From the NCBI RefSeq assembly GCF_003121585.1, contig NZ_QEOO01000037.1, forward strand, positions 186,001 to 250,000: a stretch of DNA of 64,000 nt. The letters run 5' to 3'. Shown piece by piece: positions 17,063 to 24,497 of this stretch. A program made the translations under genes and the position numbers. Each line of letters starts with the position of its first letter. Position 1 is the stretch's first letter. The notes beneath the pieces are model-generated. The model was not told the origin of the DNA, ran no database searches, and saw only the letters and a program-made list of their open reading frames with translations. Source of the stretch: Nocardioides speluncae (lineage in GTDB: Bacteria; Actinomycetota; Actinomycetes; Propionibacteriales; Nocardioidaceae).

Positions 17063-17578
17063 ATGGACCATGTGAATGTGCCCCACGCGGTGCGGACGTA
17101 CGCCGATCAGGTGGTGGCGGTGACCGACACGGTCTGCCGGGAGCACCTGGATGTGGAGTACGCAGACCTGTGTCGCGCAGTGGTCGGCAAGCTCGGCCGG
17201 AAGCGACCCTCGCCGCTGACTCGCGGCGACCTGAGGATCTGGGCCGCCGGGGTCGTCTATGCCGTCGGGCAGCTCAACTTCGTGTTCGACCCTTCCCAGT
17301 CGCCGCACGCGACCGCCGATCAGCTCAGCGAGTGGCTGGGCGTGAAGAAGACCACGATGGCGTACAAGGGCCGGTTGATCCGCGACACCCTGAAGTTGAG
17401 CCACTTCGACGGCCAGTTCATGCGCCGCGGCCTTGTTGAGGCCAGTCCCTTGACCTGGCTACTGGAGGTCGACGGGATGCCGGTCGACATCCGCAGGGGG
17501 CCCGTGCACCTGCAGGTCCAGGCGCTCCAACTCGGGCTGATCCCCTACCTCCCAGGGGTTGACGGTGACAGGCGATAG
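17063..17578 (+). CDS. DUF6398-like protein
   Basis: The 171-residue protein resembles the DUF6398 domain. It has an N-terminal helix, HLDVEYADLCRAVVGKLGRKRPSPLTRG (about residues 28-55), then IWAAGVVYAVGQLNFVFD, and an HTH-like segment HATADQLSEWLGVKKTTMAYKGRLIRDTLKL. Family function is unknown; the helix-turn-helix character suggests nucleic-acid contact. It overlaps the next gene and seems to form a two-gene unit unrelated to steroid catabolism. Confidence 0.7.
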   Translation: MDHVNVPHAVRTYADQVVAVTDTVCREHLDVEYADLCRAVVGKLGRKRPSPLTRGDLRIWAAGVVYAVGQLNFVFDPSQSPHATADQLSEWLGVKKTTMAYKGRLIRDTLKLSHFDGQFMRRGLVEASPLTWLLEVDGMPVDIRRGPVHLQVQALQLGLIPYLPGVDGDRR

Positions 17579-17921
17579 TCAGGTGGATCGCCTCGTCGCA
17601 GTGATCACCGTGGATTGCTACAACCTCGCCGAGCAGGTGACGGCGTTCTACGAGACGTTCGCCGAGGAGGTCCCGCTCCCCACCACAGCCACCGTGATCG
17701 GCACCACCATCGAAGTCGTCGGTATCGACATCGCTGAGCAAGGCGAGGAGCTCACCGCACGCTGCCGCCGCGGGGATGTCGTGCAGGACCTGCACCTTTC
17801 GGACCTAGTGTTTGCTCCCGATGCACCAGCTGGATGGATCCACGCGGCCTACCGCCGCTGCCTTGGCTTGGTGCCGAACCCGGCCGCCGTACCAGGAGGA
17901 TGGAAGCCGTCCTGGTTGTGA
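17565..17921 (+). CDS. Conserved small protein, unknown function
   Basis: The 118-residue product has blocks seen in a conserved bacterial family: CYNLAEQVTAFYETFAEEVPLPTTATVIG and a C-terminal WIHAAYRRCLGLVPNP. I do not recognise a function. GTG 17565 is chosen because AGGGG lies 6 nt upstream; the TTG at 17559 is too close to it. The start overlaps the DUF6398 gene by 14 nt, so the two are translationally coupled. Confidence 0.65.
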   Translation: MTGDSQVDRLVAVITVDCYNLAEQVTAFYETFAEEVPLPTTATVIGTTIEVVGIDIAEQGEELTARCRRGDVVQDLHLSDLVFAPDAPAGWIHAAYRRCLGLVPNPAAVPGGWKPSWL

Positions 17922-18288
17922 GCGGCAGGGCGCCTATCCCGGCCGACGCGGCCGCGTCACAGCGCCGCGATGCGCCGCCGTAGGGCCGGCAGCTAGTTGC
18001 GAGTCAGACCGTGCCTGCGAAAGTCGAGGGCGTGCTTGAAGTGGCTCAGCGCCGGCCGCCCGACCACTGGGCCTGCGCTGCCTGGACCATCCCACGTCAG
18101 AACAATGGGGAGCCCGGTGCGGTGAGGGCCGCACGCAGGGTTCGGCGAGCGGCCTAGCGCGCGGGCAAGTTGACCGAACGGAGCCCGGAAAACGGGAGCG
18201 GGCTATGGCGTCCTCGCGTATTTCGGAGTAGGCAGGAACAACCGGCAGTGCCGGACGGGCACTGCCCCGTCCCAGAGAGGAGCGGGCC
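17922..18288. other. Gap without a recognised gene
   Basis: I see no gene here. A GCCCG-GAAAA-CGGGA inverted repeat at 18183-18197 has the arms but not the T..A core of the island palindrome. The right end carries the AGAGAGGAG ribosome binding site of the ABM-like gene. Confidence 0.5.
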
Positions 18289-18891
18289 ATGTACGCACGT
18301 TCCACTACGTTCCACGGGAGGCCCGACAACATCGACGCGGGCATTACCTTTATCAATAACGAAGCCGGGCCCACGCTCGGCAAAATCGAGGGCTGTCGAG
18401 GCCTCTCGTTGCTGGTCGACCGCGAGAGCGGGCAGTGCATCGCTACAAGCTCGTGGGAGAGCGAGGCGGCGATGGGCGCCAGCGATGAGCAGCTTCGCCC
18501 GATCCGCGATCGCGGGCGGGACATTCTCGGCGCCTCCATGCAGGTCGACGAGTGGGAGATCGTCGTCATGCACCGCACCCACCACGGCGAGTGCTGTCGA
18601 GTCAGCTGGCTGCAGGGTGACCTCGAGACCATGACGGAGACGTTCCGGGTCGGGATCCTTCCCGAGCTGGAGCAGACACCTGGATTCTGCAGTGCCAGCC
18701 TGCTGGTGAACCGGTCGACCGGCCTGGGTTGCGCCACCACGGCCTGGGAGACCCGGGCGGCGATGGAAGATAGCCGCGCGGCGGCGAACGATATGCGCAG
18801 CCGGGCGGCCCGTGAGGCGAGTGGCGAGATCATCGACGTGCACGAGTTCGACCTGGCCTACGCGCACCTACACGTCCCCGAGATGGCCTGA
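18289..18891 (+). CDS. Tandem two-domain ABM-like (dimeric alpha/beta barrel) protein
   Basis: The 200-residue protein looks like two fused copies of an antibiotic-biosynthesis-monooxygenase-like unit. The halves line up: an N-half GCRGLSLLVDRESGQCIAT with SSWESEAAMGAS, and a C-half GFCSASLLVNRSTGLGCAT with TAWETRAAMEDS. Such folds normally dimerise, so a fused pair would act as a built-in dimer. No cofactor is evident and the substrate is unknown. AGAGAGGAG precedes ATG 18289. A hairpin follows the stop, so it is probably monocistronic. Confidence 0.72.
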   Translation: MYARSTTFHGRPDNIDAGITFINNEAGPTLGKIEGCRGLSLLVDRESGQCIATSSWESEAAMGASDEQLRPIRDRGRDILGASMQVDEWEIVVMHRTHHGECCRVSWLQGDLETMTETFRVGILPELEQTPGFCSASLLVNRSTGLGCATTAWETRAAMEDSRAAANDMRSRAAREASGEIIDVHEFDLAYAHLHVPEMA

Positions 18892-18906
18892 CAGCCGCGT
18901 TGTACG

Positions 18907-18933
18907 GCCGAACCCGTCCCAGACGGGCTCGGC
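18907..18933 (+). terminator. Hairpin after the ABM-like gene
   Basis: GCCGAACCCGT pairs with ACGGGCTCGGC with one mismatch around a 5-nt loop, 15 nt after the stop at 18891. Confidence 0.65.
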
Positions 18934-19133
18934 CGCTGCCTGGGGGTAGCGCGGGCCCAACGCGTCGTACGGGCTGCAGGGGGTGACAAGCGAAGGTGCC
19001 TGGGCGTGCTGCGCCGCTCTTGAGAGGTCCACATGTCGAGGATTCCATCGCCGCCGGTGAGGCGGTGGCCGAACTGGTCAACGGCGACCGCGGCTGTGTC
19101 AATCCGCCGCGAGTCCGACGCGAGCAGTCGGAG

Positions 19134-19565
19134 TCACTCCCCGGTTGTGTAGAAGTGCGTCAATCGGGCGATCGCTTCCGCCTTCGTCATGGCGCGCACC
19201 TCGACCTCCGGGATGTGCGCCTCTTGGGTCAACGTGCGGATCACTCCCATCGGGATGGCCTCGGCGACCGGCTGCGCCAGCCCGCGATCAGGTAAGACCT
19301 GGTTGCTGACGCAGTCCCAGAACTCGTCAGCGCTGACTTCAAGTTGGTCTCGCAGAATGTGCGACCAGATGCTTGGCCCGTAGTCGGTCCGGTCGACGGG
19401 GTGGCTGATCCGCGTGTAGAGGATCCGGCCGTCCGGCAGGGGCAACTCATAGTTGACGTGGTGGGTTCCGTGTTTACCCGTGGCACGCTTGCGTTCAGTC
19501 CAACCTTCAGTGGTGCAGAACGTCTCGTGGTCTTGCCGGGTGGCCGGAGGCCGCTTCTCGGGCAC
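19134..19565 (-). CDS. Toxin of a type II toxin-antitoxin pair
   Basis: The 143-residue product resembles the actinobacterial 'cytotoxic translational repressor' toxins. Blocks are RQDHETFCTTEGWTERK, HHVNYELPLPDGRILYTRISHP and FWDCVSNQVLPDRG. The GTG at 19565 starts 5 nt after the antitoxin stop, the usual order (antitoxin first). The frame is open further upstream through the antitoxin gene but that part is unlike the family. It probably cleaves or blocks RNA or ribosomes; this is inferred from the pair, not shown. Confidence 0.68.
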   Translation of the reverse strand: MPEKRPPATRQDHETFCTTEGWTERKRATGKHGTHHVNYELPLPDGRILYTRISHPVDRTDYGPSIWSHILRDQLEVSADEFWDCVSNQVLPDRGLAQPVAEAIPMGVIRTLTQEAHIPEVEVRAMTKAEAIARLTHFYTTGE

Positions 19566-19570
19566 GGCCG

Positions 19571-19987
19571 TCAGGCGGCCAACAGCCAGTTGCGGAGTTG
19601 GTCGTCGGAGGCCAGCGTGACAATCTGGACTAGTCCCCAGTTGTCCTCGTGATTTGGGGCGAGCCGCAGCCGCTCGGTCCAAGCTTCGGCATAGTCGCGC
19701 AGGGCGTCGACCATCTCCTCAACGGCGTCCTCAATGGTGGCGCCGTCCGCCGCAACCGGCACACCGGGAACGAAGATGCTCCAGCCATCACCGTCTGCTA
19801 CGGCTTGGACGCCGGCGCGATGAAGACGCGTCAGGAAGTACACGAGCCGGTCGGCGTCGACTGCGGCTACCCGCCGCTCGTCACGGGTGACCGTAGCAGG
19901 GCGCCCCTCGTCGGCGGCGTCGAGCAGGTCCTTGAAATGCTCGCGCGCCTCGCGGGCGCTGCCGTAGTTGACACTTGGGGTAGCCAT
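19571..19987 (-). CDS. Phd/YefM-like antitoxin
   Basis: The 138-residue protein begins with a Phd-type DNA-binding domain (SVNYGSAREAREHFKDLLDAADEGRPATVTRDERRVAAV), which binds its own promoter. The longer C-terminal part should wrap the toxin. ATG 19987 is preceded by AGGAG. A 21-bp perfect palindrome upstream is a good operator for autoregulation. Confidence 0.75.
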   Translation of the reverse strand: MATPSVNYGSAREAREHFKDLLDAADEGRPATVTRDERRVAAVDADRLVYFLTRLHRAGVQAVADGDGWSIFVPGVPVAADGATIEDAVEEMVDALRDYAEAWTERLRLAPNHEDNWGLVQIVTLASDDQLRNWLLAA

Positions 19988-20009
19988 TGGTTGTTCTCCT
20001 GTAACAAGC

Positions 20010-20030
20010 GTGTGTACGCAGCGTACACAC
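20010..20030. promoter_or_regulatory. Perfect 21-nt palindrome, operator of the toxin-antitoxin pair
   Basis: GTGTGTACGC-A-GCGTACACAC is perfectly symmetric around one central base, 22 nt upstream of the antitoxin start. The position and symmetry fit Phd-family autoregulation. Confidence 0.75.
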
Positions 20031-20245
20031 ACTTAGCATTCCCGTTCAACGCTGGACGAGGGAACACGCGGACGGACGGAACTCGGCGCCGGTCGGGGAC
20101 CCGACAGTACTCGTCAGCTGCGAACCGAGTGACGGACAAAGCGCTCGGCCGCGAGGCTGGCGAGGCCACTCGTGCTAGCTCCTGAAGGTGCGCCCCAGAG
20201 ATGTGCGTCATGCCGCCGCCAAGGACGGTGGTGGCGGCTCCGTGG

Positions 20246-20384
20246 TCAGCGGGCTGGCAGCAGCCGGGTCATTGCCTCGTGTGCGCTGAGGACCAGGCGG
20301 GTCCGGTCCATTCCGTTGCGCTTCTCCGCGGCCGCGGCGTTGCCGCCGGCGATCCAGACCGGACCGTCGGCCAGGTGGGCCAGG
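20246..20384. repeat. Direct repeat of 16243-16381 (SDR 3' end), copy B within the intact gene
   Basis: This is the 3' end of the complete SDR gene, repeated as a fragment at 16243-16381. Confidence 0.87.
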
Positions 20385-21031
20385 CCTTCGCGGGCGATGT
20401 CGTCGGGCTCGCCGACGTTCAGGCCGGGGAGGTCGAAGTTGAGGCCGGCCCGAGCCATGGCGGGCGTGCGGGTCACCCCGAGCACCAGCTCGAGCACGTC
20501 GACGCCGTGGTCGCGCAGCTCCAGCCACAGGCCCTCGGCGAAGACCCGGCTGAACGCCTTGACCGCGCCGTACACGCTCTGGCGGGCCGAGCCGAGATAG
20601 CCGGCCAGCGAGCCGACCAGCAGGATGCCGCCGCGTCCGCGCTCCTTCATCAGGCAGCCGAAATGGTGGGTGAGCGCGAGCTGCGAGGTGATGTTGAGGC
20701 CGATGACGCCGGCGTGGCCGGACAGCTCGCCGTCGACGAAGTCGTGGCCGTAGCTGTTGGCGCCGGCGTTGAAGATCAGCAGCCCGACCTCGACATCAGC
20801 GGTGGCCGTCACGATCGCGTCGACCGAGGACGGGTCGAGCAGGTCCAGGGCGAGCGTGCGCACCTCGACGCCGCGGCGGCGTACTTCCTCGGCGGTGGCC
20901 TCGAGCGCGCCCGGCTTGCGCGCGATCAGCACCAGGTTGAGGCCGGCGTCGGCGAGCTGGTGGGCGAACGAGGCGCCCACTCCTTCGGAACCGCCGGCGA
21001 TGACTGCCCAGGGGCCGTATTTGTCGAGCAT
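20246..21031 (-). CDS. Short-chain dehydrogenase in the kshA operon
   Basis: The 261-residue SDR has the cofactor motif WAVIAGGSEGVGASFA, NAGANSYGH, catalytic Ser in LLVGSLAGYLGS and Tyr/Lys in YGAVKAF. Ser in place of the usual Thr of TGxxxGxG is seen (GGSEGVG). It probably oxidises or reduces a steroid hydroxyl or ketone; the position is unknown. Its ATG (21031) overlaps the stop of the small Cys protein by one base, so it is third in the kshA operon. Its 3' end is duplicated at 16243. Confidence 0.8.
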   Translation of the reverse strand: MLDKYGPWAVIAGGSEGVGASFAHQLADAGLNLVLIARKPGALEATAEEVRRRGVEVRTLALDLLDPSSVDAIVTATADVEVGLLIFNAGANSYGHDFVDGELSGHAGVIGLNITSQLALTHHFGCLMKERGRGGILLVGSLAGYLGSARQSVYGAVKAFSRVFAEGLWLELRDHGVDVLELVLGVTRTPAMARAGLNFDLPGLNVGEPDDIAREGLAHLADGPVWIAGGNAAAAEKRNGMDRTRLVLSAHEAMTRLLPAR

Positions 21032-21348
21032 CAGGGAGCGTTTCCTTCGGGATTGACCGGCAGCGGCTCGCCCGACTGCACGGGAAGCTCGCCGCGGACG
21101 GCGGCCTCTCGGATCGCGAGGTGCAAGGCCGAGCAACCGACGAAGGCGGCACCGTTAGGGCCGGTGCCCTGCTGGCTCGCGCGTCGTTCCAGACACGCGC
21201 CGAGGGCGTCGGCGTGCCACTGGATGCTGGTCTGGTCCCAGCTGCTCTTGCGGACTTCCACCCTGGCGGCGCAGCTGCCGCACGTGACCGGCTCCATCCC
21301 GCCGTCGTCCAGTCGTACGTCGGGCCGCGGGGCGGGGCGAGCGCTCAT
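21031..21348 (-). CDS. Small Cys-containing (ferredoxin-like) protein linked to kshA
   Basis: The 105-residue product has a CGSCAARVEVRKSSWDQTSIQW segment and further cysteines (ALGACLERR, FVGCSALH). Similar small proteins near steroid genes in actinobacteria are often labelled ferredoxin, but I see no standard 2Fe-2S or 4Fe-4S spacing. A zinc or electron-transfer role is equally possible. It is translationally coupled to kshA (ATGA overlap at 21345-21348) and to the SDR after it, which suggests it works with the oxygenase. Confidence 0.7.
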   Translation of the reverse strand: MSARPAPRPDVRLDDGGMEPVTCGSCAARVEVRKSSWDQTSIQWHADALGACLERRASQQGTGPNGAAFVGCSALHLAIREAAVRGELPVQSGEPLPVNPEGNAP

Positions 21349-22487
21349 GACGAGGCTGTCGCCGCTTCGCGGGCGGCGATGTTGGCCTTGACCTCGGCAC
21401 GCCAGGCCTCGTTGGGCCGGGTGGTGTCGATTTCGAACTCGAAGCGCTCGGTCATCTCGTCGGTGACGTCCTCGACGTCGACGTAGAACTGCTCGTACCA
21501 CCGCCGCAGCTGGTAGACCGGGCCGTCCTCCTCGCACAGAAGCGGATTGTCGATCCGGGCCTTGCTCTTCCAGATCGTGACGTCCTGCTCGAACCCGATC
21601 TTGATGTAGTCGCCCATCTTGCGGGCCATCGCCTCGGGGTCGGCGAGGTGTGCGGCCTTCTGCACGATGATCCCGTACTGCAGCACGAAGGAGTTCTCGG
21701 AGACCGGGTAGTGGCAGTTGATCAGCACGCTGTCGACGTCGCCGTCGTCGTAGTGGTAGGTCAGGTCGTCGATCATGAACGACGGGCCGTGGTAGGCCGC
21801 GACCGAGGTGTTCCCAAGCATTTTGGGGGCACCGCTCACGGTTGCCTGCGGACGGGTGTCCTCGCGGCCGACGCCGTTCTGGAACTGGTGGGCGGTGTGG
21901 CCCTCGAAGACGTTCTTGAAGTACGTCGGGAACGAGTAGTGCACGTAGAAGAAGTGCGCCATGTCCACGACGTTGTCGACGATCTCGCGGCACTGGGCGC
22001 CCTCGATGACGGTGGTGTACCAGACCCAGTCGGTCCAGTCGTCGCGCGTCGCGCCCTCGATGACGGGGATGGTCACGTCGGCCGGAGGCGGGTTGCCCTG
22101 CGGGTCGTTCCAGACGAAGAGCAGCTGGTCCTGCTCGAGCGTCGGCCACGACGCCGTGCGTGCCCGGAGCGGGACGCGGCGCGCGTAGGGGATGGCCTTG
22201 CACCTGCCGTCGCCACCCCAGCGCCAGTCGTGGAAGGGACAGGCGATCTCATTGCCCTTGATGGTGCCCTGCGAGAGGTTGCCACCCATGTGCCGGCAGA
22301 AGGCGTCGAGCACGTTGAGCTTGCCATCCTCGCCCGCGAAGACGACCAGCTCCTGGCCGAACGCCTTGACCTGGTGCGGCTTGCCGTCCCGGAAGTCCTT
22401 GGCCAGTCCCAGGCAGTGCCAGCCGCGCGCGAAGCGCGTCGGGGCGGCGTCGGTCTCGATGCGGCGGACCTCGTCGACTTCGGTCAT
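21345..22487 (-). CDS. kshA: 3-ketosteroid 9-alpha-hydroxylase, Rieske oxygenase component
   Basis: The 380-residue protein has a Rieske 2Fe-2S domain with Cys64-x-His66 and Cys83-x2-His86 (CRHMGGN, CPFHDW) and the mononuclear iron motif NVVDMAHFFYVHYSFP with His178 and His183. This agrees closely with Mycobacterium KshA. With KshB (6759) it hydroxylates C9. Combined with KstD this opens ring B spontaneously to give 3-HSA. It leads the operon kshA, Cys protein, SDR. A palindrome copy lies 76 nt upstream of its start, shared with the divergent hsaA-like gene. Confidence 0.92.
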   Translation of the reverse strand: MTEVDEVRRIETDAAPTRFARGWHCLGLAKDFRDGKPHQVKAFGQELVVFAGEDGKLNVLDAFCRHMGGNLSQGTIKGNEIACPFHDWRWGGDGRCKAIPYARRVPLRARTASWPTLEQDQLLFVWNDPQGNPPPADVTIPVIEGATRDDWTDWVWYTTVIEGAQCREIVDNVVDMAHFFYVHYSFPTYFKNVFEGHTAHQFQNGVGREDTRPQATVSGAPKMLGNTSVAAYHGPSFMIDDLTYHYDDGDVDSVLINCHYPVSENSFVLQYGIIVQKAAHLADPEAMARKMGDYIKIGFEQDVTIWKSKARIDNPLLCEEDGPVYQLRRWYEQFYVDVEDVTDEMTERFEFEIDTTRPNEAWRAEVKANIAAREAATASS

Positions 22488-22563
22488 GTTCTACTCCGAT
22501 TCCTGGACAGCGAGATGGCCTCACGCGAGTCTGCGCGGCGCTCGGGCGGCCGAGCGGACGAAG

Positions 22564-22578
22564 TCCCACTCACCGGAA
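22564..22578. promoter_or_regulatory. Copy of the shared 15-bp palindrome (site 5)
   Basis: TCCCA-CTCAC-CGGAA matches the consensus fully. It is 41 nt before the second hsaA-like gene and 76 nt before the divergent kshA. Confidence 0.62.
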
Positions 22579-22619
22579 GCGGTACTCGCCGGACCTGCCG
22601 AGCGCCGCATCCTGAGCCT

Positions 22620-23786
22620 ATGAGCAACGACGTCCTGGCGGCGATCCAGCCGCTGCTCCCCGGCATTGCCAAACGCGCCAGCAGCACCGACGACAACCGC
22701 GTCGTGCCGACGGAGACGATCGAGGAGCTGACGGCGGCCGGGGTGTTCCGGATGCTGCAGCCGAAGCGGTACGGCGGCGCCGAGACCGACCCGGTGGCGT
22801 TCTACGAGGTCGTCCGGGAGATCTCCGGTGTCTGCGGATCGACCGGCTGGGTGACGTCGGTCATCGGCGTCCACCCCTGGCAGCTCGGGCTCTTCCCGGA
22901 CGAGGCACAGCGGGACGTGTGGGGCGAGGATCCCGACACGCTGGTGTGCTCGTCGTACGCCCCGGTCGGCAGGCTCACCGAGGTTGAGGGTGGCTTCGAG
23001 CTGTCCGGTCGCTGGAGCTTCTCGAGCGGCTGCGACCACGCGTCCTGGGCTCTGATCGGCGCCCTGGTGATGGGCGAGAAGGGCAAGGCGGTCGACTTCC
23101 TGACCGTGCTCGTGCCGCGCGCCGACTTCGAGGTCGACGACGTCTGGGACGTCATCGGCCTCCGCGGCACAGGGAGCAACGACCTCGTCATCGAGACGGC
23201 CTTCGTGCCGGTGCACCGGACCCTGCGCAACTACGAGCACTCGCGGCTGCGTGGGCCGGGCCAGAAGGTGAACACCGGCCCGCTCTACAAGGTGCCGTTC
23301 GGGGCGGTGTTCACCACCGCGATCACGGCCCCAATCGTCGGAATGGTCGACGGCTGCCTGGCGTCGTACGTCGCGACGATGGGTGACCGGCTCCGGCTCA
23401 GCCTCGGGGGCGGCCGCTTCGCCGAGGACCCCTTCGCCCAGGTCGCAGTAGCCCGTGCCTCGTCCGAGACGGACGCCGCGATCCTCCAGCTGGACCGCAA
23501 TATCGATGCGCTCTACGCCTGCGCTATGGCCGGCGAGGAGATCCCGATGGAGCTTCGCCTGCGCACCCGTCGGGACCAGGTGCGCGCTACCGAGCGGGCG
23601 CTGCAGGCCATCGACATCCTCTTCAAGACCGCCGGCGGCAACTCGCTCAAGCGCGGCAACCCGATCGAGCGGGCCTGGCGCGATGCGCACGCCGGCAGCG
23701 TGCACGTGGCCAACGACGTCGAGCGGGCGCTGGCGATGTACGGCCGCGGCGCTTTCGGGATCCCGGTCGAGGACAACCTCGTCTAG
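22620..23786 (+). CDS. Second HsaA-like flavin-dependent monooxygenase
   Basis: The 388-residue product has the same family blocks as HsaA at 10533 (GSTGWVTSVIGVHPWQLGL, GRWSFSSGCDHASW, WDVIGLRGTGSNDL, AWRDAHAGSVH) but many differences elsewhere, so it is an old paralogue. It lies back-to-back with kshA rather than with hsaC. It may take a modified seco-steroid (for example with extra hydroxyls from bile acids) or another phenolic intermediate. It should need reduced flavin from the single HsaB-like reductase. ATG 22620 lies 41 nt after a palindrome copy. Confidence 0.82.
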   Translation: MSNDVLAAIQPLLPGIAKRASSTDDNRVVPTETIEELTAAGVFRMLQPKRYGGAETDPVAFYEVVREISGVCGSTGWVTSVIGVHPWQLGLFPDEAQRDVWGEDPDTLVCSSYAPVGRLTEVEGGFELSGRWSFSSGCDHASWALIGALVMGEKGKAVDFLTVLVPRADFEVDDVWDVIGLRGTGSNDLVIETAFVPVHRTLRNYEHSRLRGPGQKVNTGPLYKVPFGAVFTTAITAPIVGMVDGCLASYVATMGDRLRLSLGGGRFAEDPFAQVAVARASSETDAAILQLDRNIDALYACAMAGEEIPMELRLRTRRDQVRATERALQAIDILFKTAGGNSLKRGNPIERAWRDAHAGSVHVANDVERALAMYGRGAFGIPVEDNLV

Positions 23787-23792
23787 GGCGCG

Positions 23793-23807
23793 TCCCACTC
23801 ATCGGTA
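23793..23807. promoter_or_regulatory. Copy of the shared 15-bp palindrome (site 6)
   Basis: TCCCA-CTCAT-CGGTA fits with one mismatch. It lies 69 nt before the TetR gene at 23877. Confidence 0.5.
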
Positions 23808-23876
23808 ACCCGGGTCCCCGATCGAGGGGATCTTCGCCAGTATCTTCAGGAGAACCAGACCTCAGAGGGGGAGTGC

Positions 23877-24485
23877 ATGCCCAGGATCGCCGAAGCGCGA
23901 CCGTCCGCGGAGCCGAGCTCCCCGGGGCAGAAGGCGCGCCACCAGCGGATCCTGCGCGCGGCCGCCAAGCAGGGCGCCGAGTACGGCCTCGAGCGCGTCC
24001 AGATGCTCGACATCGCCAAGGAGGCGGGCGTCGCCATCGCGACGCTCTACCGCTACTTCCCGTCCAAGACGCACCTCTTCACTGCCGTGATGGCCGACCA
24101 GGTCGCGCGGCTGGAGGAGGTCTCGTTCGCCGCCGAGCCGGGCCAGGACCCGGTGGAGGCGGTCGCCGACCTGCTGGTCGAAGCGAGCCGACAGCTGTTG
24201 CGCCGCCCGCTGCTGGCCAACGCCATGATGCAGTCCAACAACGCCTCGCCCGCCACTCCCGCCTCCCCGGCCGGGCGCATCGACACCGCCTTCCGCGACC
24301 TGATCGTGCGCACGCTCGGCCTCGACGAGCCGACCGACCACGACCTCCGCCTGGTGCGACTGGTCGAGCAGGGCTGGTACGGCATCCTGACCCAGAGCCT
24401 CAACCGGGGAGTCGACCTGGCCGACGCCGAGGCCGACATCCGGCTGGCCTGCAGATTGCTGCTGGTCGAGCGCTCCAATGCCTGA
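23877..24485 (+). CDS. TetR-family regulator
   Basis: The 202-residue protein has a TetR DNA-binding domain (RILRAAAKQGAEYGLERVQMLDIAKEAGVAIATLYRYFPSKTHLF, about residues 24-68) and a helical ligand domain. The start of the recognition helix resembles KstR-type regulators, which bind acyl-CoA steroid ligands, but I cannot show it is KstR. It leads an operon with two SDR genes. A palindrome copy in front of it makes it a candidate for the factor that binds the shared site. Confidence 0.82.
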   Translation: MPRIAEARPSAEPSSPGQKARHQRILRAAAKQGAEYGLERVQMLDIAKEAGVAIATLYRYFPSKTHLFTAVMADQVARLEEVSFAAEPGQDPVEAVADLLVEASRQLLRRPLLANAMMQSNNASPATPASPAGRIDTAFRDLIVRTLGLDEPTDHDLRLVRLVEQGWYGILTQSLNRGVDLADAEADIRLACRLLLVERSNA

Positions 24486-24497
24486 GAGGCAACTCCC

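Noticed and set aside
18183..18197. GCCCG-GAAAA-CGGGA, looking like another copy of the shared palindrome
   Set aside because: The arms fit but the T..A core is absent, and the spacing to the next start (91 nt) does not match the clusters of spacing.
18996..19133. Frame with HVEDSIAAGEAVAELVNG as a possible gene remnant
   Set aside because: It resembles a generic alanine-rich helix; no family block or start site supports it.
21648..22619. Long open frame on the plus strand running through kshA into the second hsaA-like gene
   Set aside because: It is the GC-rich shadow of kshA; the residues match no family until the real start at 22620.
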